Shown: positions 1-8,287, counted from the stretch's first letter. The stretch is 19,553 nucleotides of DNA from JADKIH01 sp031367345 (GCA_031367345.1 JANLPR010000176.1:1-19553), one strand, 5' to 3'. Notes: generated from the letters alone by a model not told the origin. Translations and numbers: made by a program.

Positions 1-35
1 AAAACGCCCCGCAAGTCATTGACCTACAGGGCGTT
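1..35 (-). terminator. Likely terminator of the tRNA-Gln gene
   Basis: On the minus strand AACGCCC pairs with GGGCGTT (29-35 with 3-9) and the interior AGGTCA/TGACTT can extend the stem. The run TTTT follows at the window edge. It lies directly downstream of the tRNA, where a Rho-independent terminator is expected. Confidence 0.6.
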
Positions 36-49
36 AATTTCTCAAAATG

Positions 50-120
50 TTGTCCGACCAGGATTCGAACCTGGAAAGGCAGAATCAAAATCTGCAGTGT
101 TGCCATTACACCATCGGACA
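50..120 (-). tRNA. tRNA-Gln, anticodon TTG
   Basis: Read on the minus strand, the 7-bp acceptor stem TGTCCGA/TCGGACA closes at 114-120 and 51-57, with A as discriminator base at 50. The anticodon stem GCAGA/TCTGC encloses the seven-base loop TTTTGAT, which places TTG at positions 34-36 and reads glutamine codons CAA/CAG. The T-arm has the usual GGTTCGAATCC. CCA is not encoded. A Bacteroidota-type promoter lies just upstream and a hairpin follows. Confidence 0.95.
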
Positions 121-132
121 GTTTTGGGACGG

Positions 133-163
133 CAAAAGTAATGATTAGAATCAGTTTTACAAA
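133..163 (-). promoter_or_regulatory. Bacteroidota -33/-7 promoter of tRNA-Gln
   Basis: The minus strand carries TTTG (160-163), a 19-nt spacer, then TACTTTTG (133-140), a full match to the TAnnTTTG -7 element. The tRNA begins 12 nt further on. Confidence 0.75.
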
Positions 164-233
164 CAAAATTTCTAAAAATCACTCATCCACTCTAGATAAG
201 AACGTCTAAGAATAGGTCAAAATCGACTAGTAT

Positions 234-1010
234 TTAATTCTTCCCGGCCGTCAAATAAATGTCCCAGCAATCGTCCAAATTTTCTTTCTGTAAAAAGAAA
301 TGCTTTGTGGTAATCGCAGTAGTTTGGTCGACTTTGGCTTTCAACTTATTGCGCATCAAACTAGTCACTAAATTATACGGCTTTGCCAGCCATGCCGATG
401 GTAGTCGTTGGTGTAATTTGAAAATATCCCACTTAAGAATCATACGCACAAATTTTCCGTTCTCTTCGTAGTATTTATTTACTTCATCATTTCCATTCAA
501 CCCTTGCAAATTGAAATTTTCGGTTAATGAATTTATCTCTCCTTTGATCTCATCAAATGTATATTCGTGAATGTGAAAAGGATTTCGTGCCAACGATTTT
601 TTTACATTGGGTGTAGTCACCATCATTTTTCCGCCGGGCTTCAACACCCGTAGACATTCTTTCATAAATTCTTTTCGCTTTTCAATGTGTTCAATAAATT
701 GAAATGCCGTTACTACATCAAATGAATTATCTTCAAATGGAAGCGGAGGAATTTCTGAACGTTGAAATGAAAGATTTTTTATTTCGGAATATCTTTTTTT
801 ATTTTCATCGATCGTCGATTGATCGTAGTCGAGTCCGATTATTTGCGAAGCGGAATTAGCCATCAAGGCCGTTCCGTAAGCGAGACCGCAACCAACATCC
901 AATACTTTTTTACCTGTAATAGTATTTTTAGCATATTCGTACGCATACTGACAACGTTGGTATGTTACATTGTTGGCTTCGTCGTGATGTGCGCGTTCGT
1001 GTGAACTCAT
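234..1010 (-). CDS. Class I SAM-dependent methyltransferase (Methyltransf_11-like)
   Basis: A 258-residue protein when started at the ATG at 1008-1010. It has the Rossmann-fold motif I VLDVGCGLAYG (about residues 36-46) that binds S-adenosylmethionine, an acidic residue after strand 2 (GLDYD, about 60), the motif II/III region FDVVTAFQFIEH near 100-112, and LRVLKPGG near 124-131. This order is typical of UbiE/Methyltransf_11 small-molecule methyltransferases; the substrate cannot be read from the sequence. The frame could extend to a TTG at 1047-1049, but a strong promoter (1031-1059) lies inside that extension, so its transcript would begin after the TTG. No signal peptide or membrane span is seen. 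It appears monocistronic, between the tRNA-Gln gene and the protease terminator. Confidence 0.88.
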   Translation of the reverse strand: MSSHERAHHDEANNVTYQRCQYAYEYAKNTITGKKVLDVGCGLAYGTALMANSASQIIGLDYDQSTIDENKKRYSEIKNLSFQRSEIPPLPFEDNSFDVVTAFQFIEHIEKRKEFMKECLRVLKPGGKMMVTTPNVKKSLARNPFHIHEYTFDEIKGEINSLTENFNLQGLNGNDEVNKYYEENGKFVRMILKWDIFKLHQRLPSAWLAKPYNLVTSLMRNKLKAKVDQTTAITTKHFFLQKENLDDCWDIYLTAGKN

Positions 1011-1030
1011 AGTTGTATTTTTAAGAGCGT

Positions 1031-1062
1031 CAAATGTAAGTATTTTCAATTTCTAACAACAA
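1031..1062 (-). promoter_or_regulatory. -33/-7 promoter of the methyltransferase gene
   Basis: On the minus strand, TTG (1057-1059, within TTGTTG) is followed after 18 nt by TACATTTG (1031-1038), a full TAnnTTTG match. It gives a leader of roughly 10-20 nt before the ATG at 1010. The 15 bases AAATACTTACATTTG are repeated exactly ahead of the histidine-rich gene at 18707-18721. Confidence 0.75.
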
Positions 1063-1114
1063 TAGTTTTGTTTAAATTGAAGGTGTAAAAATGAATTAGT
1101 TCCTCATTTAAATG

Positions 1115-1144
1115 AAAAAGGCACCGAAAATTCGATGCCTTTTT
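1115..1144 (-). terminator. Rho-independent terminator after the metalloprotease gene
   Basis: A 14-bp stem (1131-1144 with 1115-1128) with a 2-nt loop and a GC core (AAAAAGGCA...TGCCTTTTT). The only imperfect pair is G-U in the minus-strand transcript and would be C-A in the other orientation, so it fits the protease gene ending 18 nt upstream. The U-rich arm ends the stem. It may also work weakly on the plus strand. Confidence 0.85.
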
Positions 1145-1161
1145 ATTATTCATATAGTATT

Positions 1162-3654
1162 TCATCTATTCAGAACCATTCGTTTTGTTTCTGATCCTTT
1201 AGACGAAATAAATTTCAAGAAATACATTCCATTCGATTGAGTGGAAAGATCAATCAACGTTATTGCATTTGCAGATATTATTTTCGTATTAATTGTTTTT
1301 CCAAGAAGGTCACAAATTTCAATTATCATTTCTTCGTCATTCGAATTTTCAATGTTCACTATTCCACTCGATGGATTCGGAAATAATTTGATGTTGTGAA
1401 TAACACTCGTTGTTGTTATTCCGTTTGGTAAAGCACATGACATTTCTGCTTGCCATCCTCCTCCGGTAACTCCTCCGTCAGAATGAAATTTAAATGTAAG
1501 CGCTCCGGTGTTATGTGTCGAAGTAATTATTCCCGGTGAATTGGTTCCACAAAATGTTCCTAGTAATAGTCCGGTGGTTGTTGGCCCATTATAAATTTTA
1601 AGATCATCATAACCGCAATTAACATCGTCTTCGACATCGAAAAAACTAAAATCTGCTTTTACAAATTGTCCCGGTGTCGATGGCATAAATGTTTTTGTGA
1701 AATCGGTGTTGTCGTTATAATTAGCTGTTCCGCCTTCATCATAAAATACTGCTGAACATGTAGTAGAAACCTGATTATCCATTAACACAATTACTCCAAC
1801 AATAATTGATCGTGTAATGTAAATTGAATCACTTCCGTCAGTTAAATAAAATCTCAATTGAATTTCTGTTCCTATCGGAGCTGAGGTGTCGATGCTTACA
1901 TTGAATTGCGATAAAATTGTTTGCGAAGAATTTATTACTCCTATGTTGAGAGTAGGTGTATTAATAGTGATGTAAGCCGCGCCTGCACCCATTGCTACGC
2001 AAGTGAATGTTGCATTCGCAGAATTTATTTGTCCGTTGTTCATTGCATTCAAATTCAGATCGCCTGTTTCTCCTGGCTCTAAAAATCCGTTTGCGTTATT
2101 GTCGTTTGATATATTTAAATATGAAATATTCAACGAAGCAGCCGGAGCCCCTAAACCTAATTTGTAATTCATTACTTGAGCAGTGTTCCCAATGTCCCAT
2201 ACGTGCAAACCACTCGGATCGCTATTGTAAAAAGCAGAATTTGGAATTGTATTTTCGCTAAACTCATTATTAAATCCTGATTTGAAACAAGCTCCGGTGT
2301 GATCGTAGATGTCGTTATTCGCATGATCTAAATAAACTTCATGATGTAGTGTTTGATTGTCGCCATGCCTATCAATGTGCCAGATCGTTAATCCTTCATC
2401 ATCAATAAAAGTACTTCGACCTGTTTTCAGCCTGTTCTCCAAAAGAAAAAATTCATTTGTATCATTGATATTTGTGTATCGATAACATGTGAGCGAGTTA
2501 GCTGTATCGGAATTAATTCCGTTGAAATTAGTTACATCAACTACATTTTTCCATCCGCTATTTGCAAGGAACATCGGATTTGGAATTGTCGGATTATAAT
2601 AATCACCATACCAACACATCAAATCGAATGAACCAATTCCATCAGGTCCTGTTGTATTATCGTACTTATATGTATCCGGCCATCTGCAAATCATGTGACC
2701 ATTTTCGTGTGCAACTACAGCAAGTTGAAGCGGACTGTTGGCAGGCGAGCAGTTGTAATCGTTTGATGTTACACCGTCGGCAGAAAACCCGGTATAGTTT
2801 CCTTTGTGATGCCACATACCTTGTGCCCATGTAGGAGGATTGCCGGTGTACATTAAATTAATTGCTTTGATGGAATTGTCGCTGTTCAATGAAAGCGTAG
2901 AAAAATCAAATCCAAGCGAATCGATCCAACGCATGGCAAGACCCAAAATTTGTTGCGCACCTTGTGCATACGGCATAGCGTCATAATCGGCAAACGTTAG
3001 CGGTGCTCTGAAATAACCATATACAATATTTTGATAATCGACAATTCCGCCTGAGATGTCTGAGTAGAATCTGCGAAGCGAACCATTGTTTCCATAGTTA
3101 GAATAATTCATGTCGTTACAAAAATCGATAAACTCATTGATTGGAACAATTGCAGGTTCATCAGAAAAATCGACTACGATACATAGACCACGAATAGAAC
3201 CCGACACCGGATAGAAAGGTGTGCCAGTAATTTCATCTGACCCGGACGAACTATTTTTCTGTGATGAGCGATCAGTTCCTCCACTCAACATACTTTTATT
3301 TTCGTTTATTTTTTCTAATCTTGATTTGTAATTTATGTCAATGTGTTTTTTAAAAGATAAAACAGTTGGAGGGGTGTTGATCGAATTTACTTTCGATGTA
3401 TAAATAATTCCGCTGCTCAGAAGTTCTTTTTCATCGGGAGAAAGTTTTGCATAGCAAATTGTGTTCGATGTTTTATCACGAATTAATGTGTAGCCATCGA
3501 GACCTTCGGCACGCATGTAATATTCCGTTCCAAAAAGTTTTAAATCGACAAAAGTGCCATCGCCTTGTTTGAACTGCATTACTTTTCCTTGAAAAGGAGA
3601 GGCGATAGTGAGTGTGCTTTTAATTAAAAGCAATAGGAGTAGTAATTTTTTCAC
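1162..3654 (-). CDS. Secreted M6-family metalloprotease with CUB domain and type IX sorting domain
   Basis: An 830-residue exported protease. The start is GTG (3652-3654), followed at once by a signal peptide (KK then a run of leucines, cleavage near residue 19). Residues about 20-130 resemble the prodomain that precedes M6 peptidases. The catalytic region (about 150-500) has the zinc motif HENGH at 316-320 with a nearby Asp at 327 as possible third ligand, and the conserved GIGSFDLM at about 340-347, as in immune-inhibitor-A-like enzymes. Residues about 632-741 form a CUB domain with cysteines and NCGYDDLKIYNG, likely for carbohydrate or protein binding. The C-terminus (about 752-830), with LFPNPSSGIVNIEN and ending in MVLNR, is a type A T9SS sorting domain, so the product should cross the outer membrane and be anchored or released. 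Expected role: extracellular protein degradation. No clear promoter is seen upstream; a strong terminator follows. Confidence 0.92.
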   Translation of the reverse strand: MKKLLLLLLLIKSTLTIASPFQGKVMQFKQGDGTFVDLKLFGTEYYMRAEGLDGYTLIRDKTSNTICYAKLSPDEKELLSSGIIYTSKVNSINTPPTVLSFKKHIDINYKSRLEKINENKSMLSGGTDRSSQKNSSSGSDEITGTPFYPVSGSIRGLCIVVDFSDEPAIVPINEFIDFCNDMNYSNYGNNGSLRRFYSDISGGIVDYQNIVYGYFRAPLTFADYDAMPYAQGAQQILGLAMRWIDSLGFDFSTLSLNSDNSIKAINLMYTGNPPTWAQGMWHHKGNYTGFSADGVTSNDYNCSPANSPLQLAVVAHENGHMICRWPDTYKYDNTTGPDGIGSFDLMCWYGDYYNPTIPNPMFLANSGWKNVVDVTNFNGINSDTANSLTCYRYTNINDTNEFFLLENRLKTGRSTFIDDEGLTIWHIDRHGDNQTLHHEVYLDHANNDIYDHTGACFKSGFNNEFSENTIPNSAFYNSDPSGLHVWDIGNTAQVMNYKLGLGAPAASLNISYLNISNDNNANGFLEPGETGDLNLNAMNNGQINSANATFTCVAMGAGAAYITINTPTLNIGVINSSQTILSQFNVSIDTSAPIGTEIQLRFYLTDGSDSIYITRSIIVGVIVLMDNQVSTTCSAVFYDEGGTANYNDNTDFTKTFMPSTPGQFVKADFSFFDVEDDVNCGYDDLKIYNGPTTTGLLLGTFCGTNSPGIITSTHNTGALTFKFHSDGGVTGGGWQAEMSCALPNGITTTSVIHNIKLFPNPSSGIVNIENSNDEEMIIEICDLLGKTINTKIISANAITLIDLSTQSNGMYFLKFISSKGSETKRMVLNR

Positions 3655-4034
3655 GAGCTTAATTTTGGTTCAGAAAGGTAAGAGAAAAGTGTTACTATTT
3701 TCCATCAATCAAATTGTGATTTTTTGGAAAAAAGGGAGAATTGAAAAAGGTAGTTCACCAATAGTAGCGCAAAAACGAAAAATTATTGAGTTAGTTTTTC
3801 ATTCAAGGGAATAGGTAGGGGGAATTAGTGGAAAAGAATTTGAATGGTATTTCAAACTGTATAAAAAAATAATTTGAAATTCTATCTACTTTATGTTCTG
3901 CCTTTTTTATTGCTTCAAATTGTGATGATCTTTAGGTTTAAAAATTTATCTGGAACAAACCCATACAACCGTAATCAAAAATTAAATTGATTGCTCTTTC
4001 ATTTTCTAGAACAGTAAAATATTTTCTATATCGT
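3655..4034. other. Gene-free intergenic stretch
   Basis: These 380 bases between the response regulator and the protease are AT-rich. I see no RNA gene, no convincing hairpin with a T-run and no full TAnnTTTG element. The protease promoter must be here; the nearest approximation is a -7-like element with one extra spacer base on the minus strand near 3860. Confidence 0.4.
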
Positions 4035-4418
4035 TTACTTTTGATTTAAACTTTTTGACTTTATCCATTTCTTTGCCATTGCTAAAATTGTTTGAAGTTC
4101 GAAAGGTTTAATAATATAATCATCGGCACCTAGTTCGAGAGCTTTTGTTCTATCAACGTTTTCTGAATTTGATGTGCTAAAAATAAATGGAATCTCATGA
4201 GTTTTCTTCAATTCTAAAATCAACTGTAAAACTTCATAACCATCCATCGCTGGCATTTTTGTGTCGCAAATAATTAAATTAGGAATATTTTTGTTAGCCA
4301 GCTCTATTCCTTTTTTACCGTTAGTAGCTGTAAGTATTTTGTAGCCTTCCATTTCAAAATATTCTGTCAAATTTTCAAGTATTGTGAGATTGTCTTCAAT
4401 TAATAAGATGGTTGCCAT
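4035..4418 (-). CDS. Single-domain response regulator (CheY-like receiver)
   Basis: 127 residues comprising one receiver domain and nothing else. The acidic pair E8-D9 (LLIEDN), the phospho-acceptor Asp at about 52 (IICDTKMPAMDGYEVL), the Ser/Thr switch (FIFSTS, about 81-82) and the Lys at about 104 (DDYIIKPF) are all present, so it should be phosphorylatable. The ATG at 4416-4418 is chosen over a TTG 12 codons upstream because GGAG lies five bases before the ATG, a rare clear Shine-Dalgarno here, and because the fold starts at this residue. There is no output domain, so it would act through protein contacts or as a phosphorelay intermediate. No histidine kinase gene lies in the window, so its partner is unknown. 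Confidence 0.9.
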   Translation of the reverse strand: MATILLIEDNLTILENLTEYFEMEGYKILTATNGKKGIELANKNIPNLIICDTKMPAMDGYEVLQLILELKKTHEIPFIFSTSNSENVDRTKALELGADDYIIKPFELQTILAMAKKWIKSKSLNQK

Positions 4419-4421
4419 TAT

Positions 4422-4428
4422 CTCCAAT
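4422..4428 (-). promoter_or_regulatory. Shine-Dalgarno site deciding the response-regulator start
   Basis: The minus strand reads TTGGAGATAATG; GGAG ends five bases before the ATG at 4418. It selects this start over the upstream in-frame TTG at 4454. Confidence 0.55.
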
Positions 4429-4689
4429 TTTAGTAAGAATTGATTTCTTCTCAAATCTGGCTTTTATTTAAAACAATGTTGTTATATAATTGAATAAAGA
4501 AGTTGCATCATTCACACATCTAATAGCATTGTGGTTAATTTTTTAGAAAGTTTGGTGTTATTGCAATTGCTTTTATATGGTGCATTTCCTCAACAGGTTG
4601 GATTTGGCGATTGCTTTCTTACTTTTGGTACTCTAGAATCAATAATTTGGGATTCTTTTTCCTGAAGAAGGCTTATGAAGGTTCTTGTT

Positions 4690-5463
4690 TTATTTTATCA
4701 ATGCAATTTTTAACGCTTCTGCTTTGGCTCTTCCTGCTTTATAGTTTTGATCTAAAGAAATTGCTTTGTCAAGGTATTCAATTGATTGAACTTTGTATTT
4801 TTTATTTTGTCTTTGCTTTGCCCAAGCCCAGTATGTAAAACTCATTACTCTCCAATTGGCATATTCACTGTTCTTGTTTTGTTTGTCAATTATGGATTGA
4901 AAGTCCTGATTTGCAAACTTTCTTTTTGTAATGAAAAACCAAGGTAAATTTTCTGCCACACTTCCTCTTAAAAATTCAGGTAAATATGAAACAGTAGAAT
5001 ACCGATTAACTGCATCATCAAATAAAGTAAATGCTTCACCTAATAATTTCAATTTTTTTGTTTCTGCGCCTACCAATGATAAAGCCGATGCCCTATAGGA
5101 TGCAATGAATGGATATAATTCTTTTGAAGTGCTATTTGAATTAAAAAGGTCACTTAATATATCAAAACATTTTTTAGCATAGCCCTTAAATTCAGTCTTA
5201 GAAAAAAATGAAAGATTTAACGCTGTTTCATGGTAAATAATACCAAGCCTAACTTTATTTATCTCATTTGGATTTTGTTTGTAATTTTCTTCAACTTCTT
5301 TGAGTTTAATTTTCAATATGGTGGTGTCAATCATTTCCATTACATCGTCTAATTGTTGCTCATAGTCTTTTACTTTTTTAAAGTCTAACTCTTGGCTTTG
5401 AAATGGCGAGTGGTTAATCGGTGTCATTGTTGGCATAATTAAGAAGATTAATAATTGTCTCAT
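4690..5463 (-). CDS. Helical-repeat (TPR-like) protein, function unknown
   Basis: 257 residues. The first ~14 residues (MRQLLIFLIMP) are hydrophobic and may be a short signal peptide, though cleavage is unclear. The rest is charged and helical, with Tyr/Ala/Leu spacing of tetratricopeptide-like helices; the best repeat is at the C-terminus (SIEYLDKAISLDQNYKAGRA, about 226-245). No catalytic motif is visible. It lies 65 bases downstream of the Crp/Fnr-type regulator on the same strand with no terminator between, so the two may be co-transcribed. I do not recognise the family further; a scaffold or envelope-associated protein is possible but is inference. Confidence 0.7.
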   Translation of the reverse strand: MRQLLIFLIMPTMTPINHSPFQSQELDFKKVKDYEQQLDDVMEMIDTTILKIKLKEVEENYKQNPNEINKVRLGIIYHETALNLSFFSKTEFKGYAKKCFDILSDLFNSNSTSKELYPFIASYRASALSLVGAETKKLKLLGEAFTLFDDAVNRYSTVSYLPEFLRGSVAENLPWFFITKRKFANQDFQSIIDKQNKNSEYANWRVMSFTYWAWAKQRQNKKYKVQSIEYLDKAISLDQNYKAGRAKAEALKIALIK

Positions 5464-5528
5464 TTTTTATTTAATGATTTGATCGGACAAAATTACATCT
5501 CAATTATGCTGCAGAACGATGACTTAAG

Positions 5529-6113
5529 TTAAGACTTTAATTTTTTTACTATTCTATTCCTGATGCGACTCAAACTCTCAGGACTCACGCCTAAAAAATT
5601 GGCAATATATTTCTGAGGAATTCTTTGGAAAAGATCGGGTTGTTTATTAATTAAATTTTGATAACGTTCTTCAGGCTTGTCTGATGAGAGTGACATTGCA
5701 ATTTCTGTTGCTCGTTGCGCCACTTGTTCGGCCATTATTCTACCAAAAGTTTCATATTTATTGCATTTGTTGTATAAATTAAAAAGATTTTCTTTTTTTA
5801 TAAGAAATATAGTTGTGTCTTCCATGGCCTGCAAATTCATTATGCAAGCAGTGTTATTTGTAAAACTTTGGAAGTCTGTTACCCAAGAGTTTTCGAATGA
5901 AATATCACAAGTTTTTTCACTACCGGCTTTAATATGAAAATGTCTGATAGTTCCCTCGGAAATAAAACCAATGAAGTTGCATATTTTTCCATTTTGCAAT
6001 AGAAAATCTTTTTTATTTAATTTTTTAATTTCAAAATAATGGTCAATAAGTTTAAGTTCTTCTTCTGTTAAAGGAACTGTTGCTTTGCAATATTTTTTGA
6101 GTTTGTCGTACAT
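5529..6113 (-). CDS. Crp/Fnr-family transcriptional regulator
   Basis: 194 residues. Residues about 25-115 form a cyclic-nucleotide-binding-type beta barrel (GKICNFIGFISEGTIRHF), then a long dimerisation helix, then a short C-terminal helix-turn-helix (KYIANFLGVSPESLSRIRN, about 168-186). The order and length match the short Crp/Fnr regulators common in Bacteroidota. The canonical cAMP phosphate-binding signature FGE...R(S/T)A is not present, so cAMP is unlikely to be the effector, and no Cys cluster for an Fnr iron-sulfur centre is seen. The ATG at 6111-6113 is the natural start. It probably heads a two-gene unit with the TPR-like gene. Target genes and ligand are unknown. Confidence 0.88.
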   Translation of the reverse strand: MYDKLKKYCKATVPLTEEELKLIDHYFEIKKLNKKDFLLQNGKICNFIGFISEGTIRHFHIKAGSEKTCDISFENSWVTDFQSFTNNTACIMNLQAMEDTTIFLIKKENLFNLYNKCNKYETFGRIMAEQVAQRATEIAMSLSSDKPEERYQNLINKQPDLFQRIPQKYIANFLGVSPESLSRIRNRIVKKLKS

Positions 6114-6545
6114 TCTGAAGTTTTTAAAATTACAGCTGACTGTTAATTGTTGTTGTATCCCTATTTGTTGCCGGATATAAAAATAGTAAAATAAGATGAA
6201 TGTAAATTGATGTTATGCCTTTATCCCGATCTATTTTCATGTACTATTGATCGAAAGTAGTAAAGGAGACCTGCAGTAGTTTAATTAACCGTATAAAGCC
6301 GGTATGCCTTCTTTGATTGATAATTTATTCTAATCTTCAATTGTCTACTACCATTTAATCGTTTAAATCTAAAGATCTTTTTGAACAACAATTTCAAAAA
6401 ATCTATAAACGCTAAATGTTTCATTAATTTTTTTTATAATTAAAAATTGAATCGGAGAGATGCTGAATGATTGCTTGGATATTAATCGGTAGATCTTAGA
6501 GTTAATTCTGATTTAATTTAAGAATATATTTTTTAATTCTACATT
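6114..6545. other. Gene-free AT-rich stretch
   Basis: 432 bases between the decayed acyltransferase gene and the Crp/Fnr-type regulator. I find no RNA gene, no insertion-sequence end and no full promoter consensus. The minus-strand promoter of the regulator should lie in the first ~150 bases. Confidence 0.35.
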
Positions 6546-7653
6546 TTAAATATTGACCTTTTCAACAGGCAATTTGTACTTAGTTTTAAATGTATCAATT
6601 TTGTTGAACAAATAATCTCTCATTTGGAGAGAGGGCTTTTCTATTATATAGGACATAATAATTCCAATGGAAATTGAAAGTGTGATGTATAAATGTCATG
6701 AATTTCGTGTCGTAAGCAAAAATGAAATAGATTATGCATTTAGAATTTAAATGCCACAAGTAAATCGAATACGAGTTCAATCCTATAAAGCCAACCGGAT
6801 TAATTAGTATTTTAAAATGAGACAACCTTCTATTTTTAAAATATCCATCAATATTTAATGCTAACAACACTAGAATTGAAAACCCTATATTTACTAGTGT
6901 AAGTCCTACTGTATTCATAAAAAAACTTCCGGCATTCCAGTAAAATCCAGGAGCTATTAGTAAAACACTAATGCAGATTAGGATCCATTTTCTTTTTAAA
7001 AAGATAACATTAAAATTTGTAAAGTTTAATATGTATGACAAAAGAACGCCAAGCACTATTCCATCTGATCTTAGATGGGTTTGAACGAAACTAAAGAACT
7101 CTTCATTTCTATGCGGATAGGATACATAAAATCTTAAAACAAAACTTAGAGCTAAGAGAAGTACTAGAGAAGTAATAATAATATTCCGGTTTTCTAAAAT
7201 TGTTTGCGCGTAACCACTAAAAGTGTAAGAGAAAATAGCAGGTAAAATTGTTCTTCAACGGCCAGAGACCAAGTGTGAAGCCAAATACTTGGGAAATAAC
7301 TTTGCAAATAGAGTACTTCGGATAATAAGCGATACCATTCAACTGTTGAATTGTTAATAGAAATTTGAATATTAATGTTGCTAAAAGAAAGAAATAGAAG
7401 GGAGGAAATATTTTGAAAGCTCTTCTAGCTAAAAACCGCTTAACTCTTATTTCTTTATTTTTCTTATATTCATTAAATAGTAAATTTGAAATTAGGAAAC
7501 CGCTTTATACAAAAAATAAATCAACTCCTAACCAACCAAAATATTTTAGAATGTTATTATCTAAATCACTGTGCCGAAATAACATAAAAATTATATTTAT
7601 ACCTCTTACTAGATCTAAATCTATTTTTCTGATTTAGTAAAAATATTTACATC
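6546..7653 (-). pseudogene. Decayed acyltransferase-3 family gene (OafA/YrhL type)
   Basis: Reading the three minus-strand frames in turn reconstructs a nearly full-length (~370 residue) multipass O-acyltransferase. The N-terminal part has DLVRGIN and WLGVDLFFV, then an in-frame TAA at 7505-7507 where the family has Leu in FVLSGFL. A one-base shift near 7345-7375 is followed by HTWSLAVEEQFYL, a family hallmark. A second shift near 7190-7205 leads to HLRSDGIVLGVLLSY and several membrane segments, then NSYSIYLWHL. A third shift near 6680-6695 gives the usual ending SYIIEKPS and stops at 6546-6548. No good start codon remains at the 5' end. Such enzymes transfer acyl groups to surface polysaccharides or lipids. 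It ends up 20 bases downstream of the SRPBCC gene and could once have shared its transcript. Confidence 0.88.
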
Positions 7654-7673
7654 TTAGTAATTCATTTTTGTAT

Positions 7674-8222
7674 TTATTTTACGTGTGACGATTGCTTTTC
7701 GAGAATGGTTTTCAAAGTTGACAAGCTACTATTCATGTCTTTTGCAATATGTTTTTCCATTATTGGTATCATAATATTCAACGGATAATTAAGAAAGCCG
7801 GAATTGCTCCACGATACTTTTGTTTGATTAACGGATATAGATTCTGTTTCCATAATTATATGTCCAATAGCTTTCATAGGTTTTACAAAACGAATTTCCA
7901 TTTCTATTCTTTTTCCTTCATCTATTTTCATTATCTCTTTTTGTCCTTCACCGGCATTTTTATTACCACACCAGGAGTAAATGAATCCTACTGTTCCGTC
8001 TATTCCTTTGAATTCATTTATCCTATCCGGATCGGCCATTGCATTTTTGTTGAACGTCTCTTGATTTTTGATCAACTTTACATAGTCAAATATTCTTTGT
8101 CGAGGAGCATTGATGATAATATCGGATTTTGCATAATGATTCTTCTTCATGAAAAGCGCAAAGATTAAAATCAAAGCAAGAATGCACGGTATTACGAGTA
8201 GGATTGTGGTTAGGATGTTCAT
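7674..8222 (-). CDS. Membrane-anchored SRPBCC (START/polyketide cyclase-like) protein
   Basis: 182 residues beginning with one hydrophobic helix (about 3-25, ILTTILLVIPCILALILIFA) followed by KK, consistent with an N-terminal anchor. The remainder has the SRPBCC layout: a first strand with INAPRQRIFDYV, a middle section GTVGFIYSWCGN and KIDEGKRIEMEIRFVKP, and a long C-terminal helix (MEKHIAKDMNSSLSTLKTILE). The fold forms a deep hydrophobic pocket for lipid-like ligands; no specific ligand can be inferred. The ATG at 8220-8222 lies about 36 bases downstream of a promoter located in an insertion-sequence end. The decayed acyltransferase follows on the same strand. Confidence 0.85.
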   Translation of the reverse strand: MNILTTILLVIPCILALILIFALFMKKNHYAKSDIIINAPRQRIFDYVKLIKNQETFNKNAMADPDRINEFKGIDGTVGFIYSWCGNKNAGEGQKEIMKIDEGKRIEMEIRFVKPMKAIGHIIMETESISVNQTKVSWSNSGFLNYPLNIMIPIMEKHIAKDMNSSLSTLKTILEKQSSHVK

Positions 8223-8234
8223 GTTATTATTTGG

Positions 8235-8284
8235 TCTTGTACTAAAATAGGTTTATACAAATCTATCAAAAAATGACAAAGAAT
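8235..8284 (+). mobile_element. Solitary insertion-sequence end (about 50 bp)
   Basis: These 50 bases match 18811-18860 at about 44 positions, including an identical run of 20 (CAAATCTATCAAAAAATGAC). The right-hand copy leads into an IS3-like transposase gene; here similarity stops soon after the position of the start codon (8273) and no transposase follows. It is best explained as a leftover or internally deleted IS end. Confidence 0.7.
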
Positions 8285-8287
8285 CAA
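8258..8287 (-). promoter_or_regulatory. Promoter of the SRPBCC gene inside an IS end
   Basis: On the minus strand TTG (8285-8287), a 19-nt spacer and TAGATTTG (8258-8265) form a full Bacteroidota -33/-7 promoter. Predicted transcription starts near 8252, about 30 nt before the ATG at 8222. The -7 element belongs to the IS-derived sequence. Confidence 0.6.

Noticed and set aside
1011..1049. Upstream TTG start of the methyltransferase
   Set aside because: A complete -33/-7 promoter sits within this extension, so the transcript would start after the TTG; the ATG at 1010 is preferred.
4419..4454. TTG start giving 12 extra residues on the response regulator
   Set aside because: The receiver fold begins at the ATG at 4418, which has a good GGAG ribosome-binding site.
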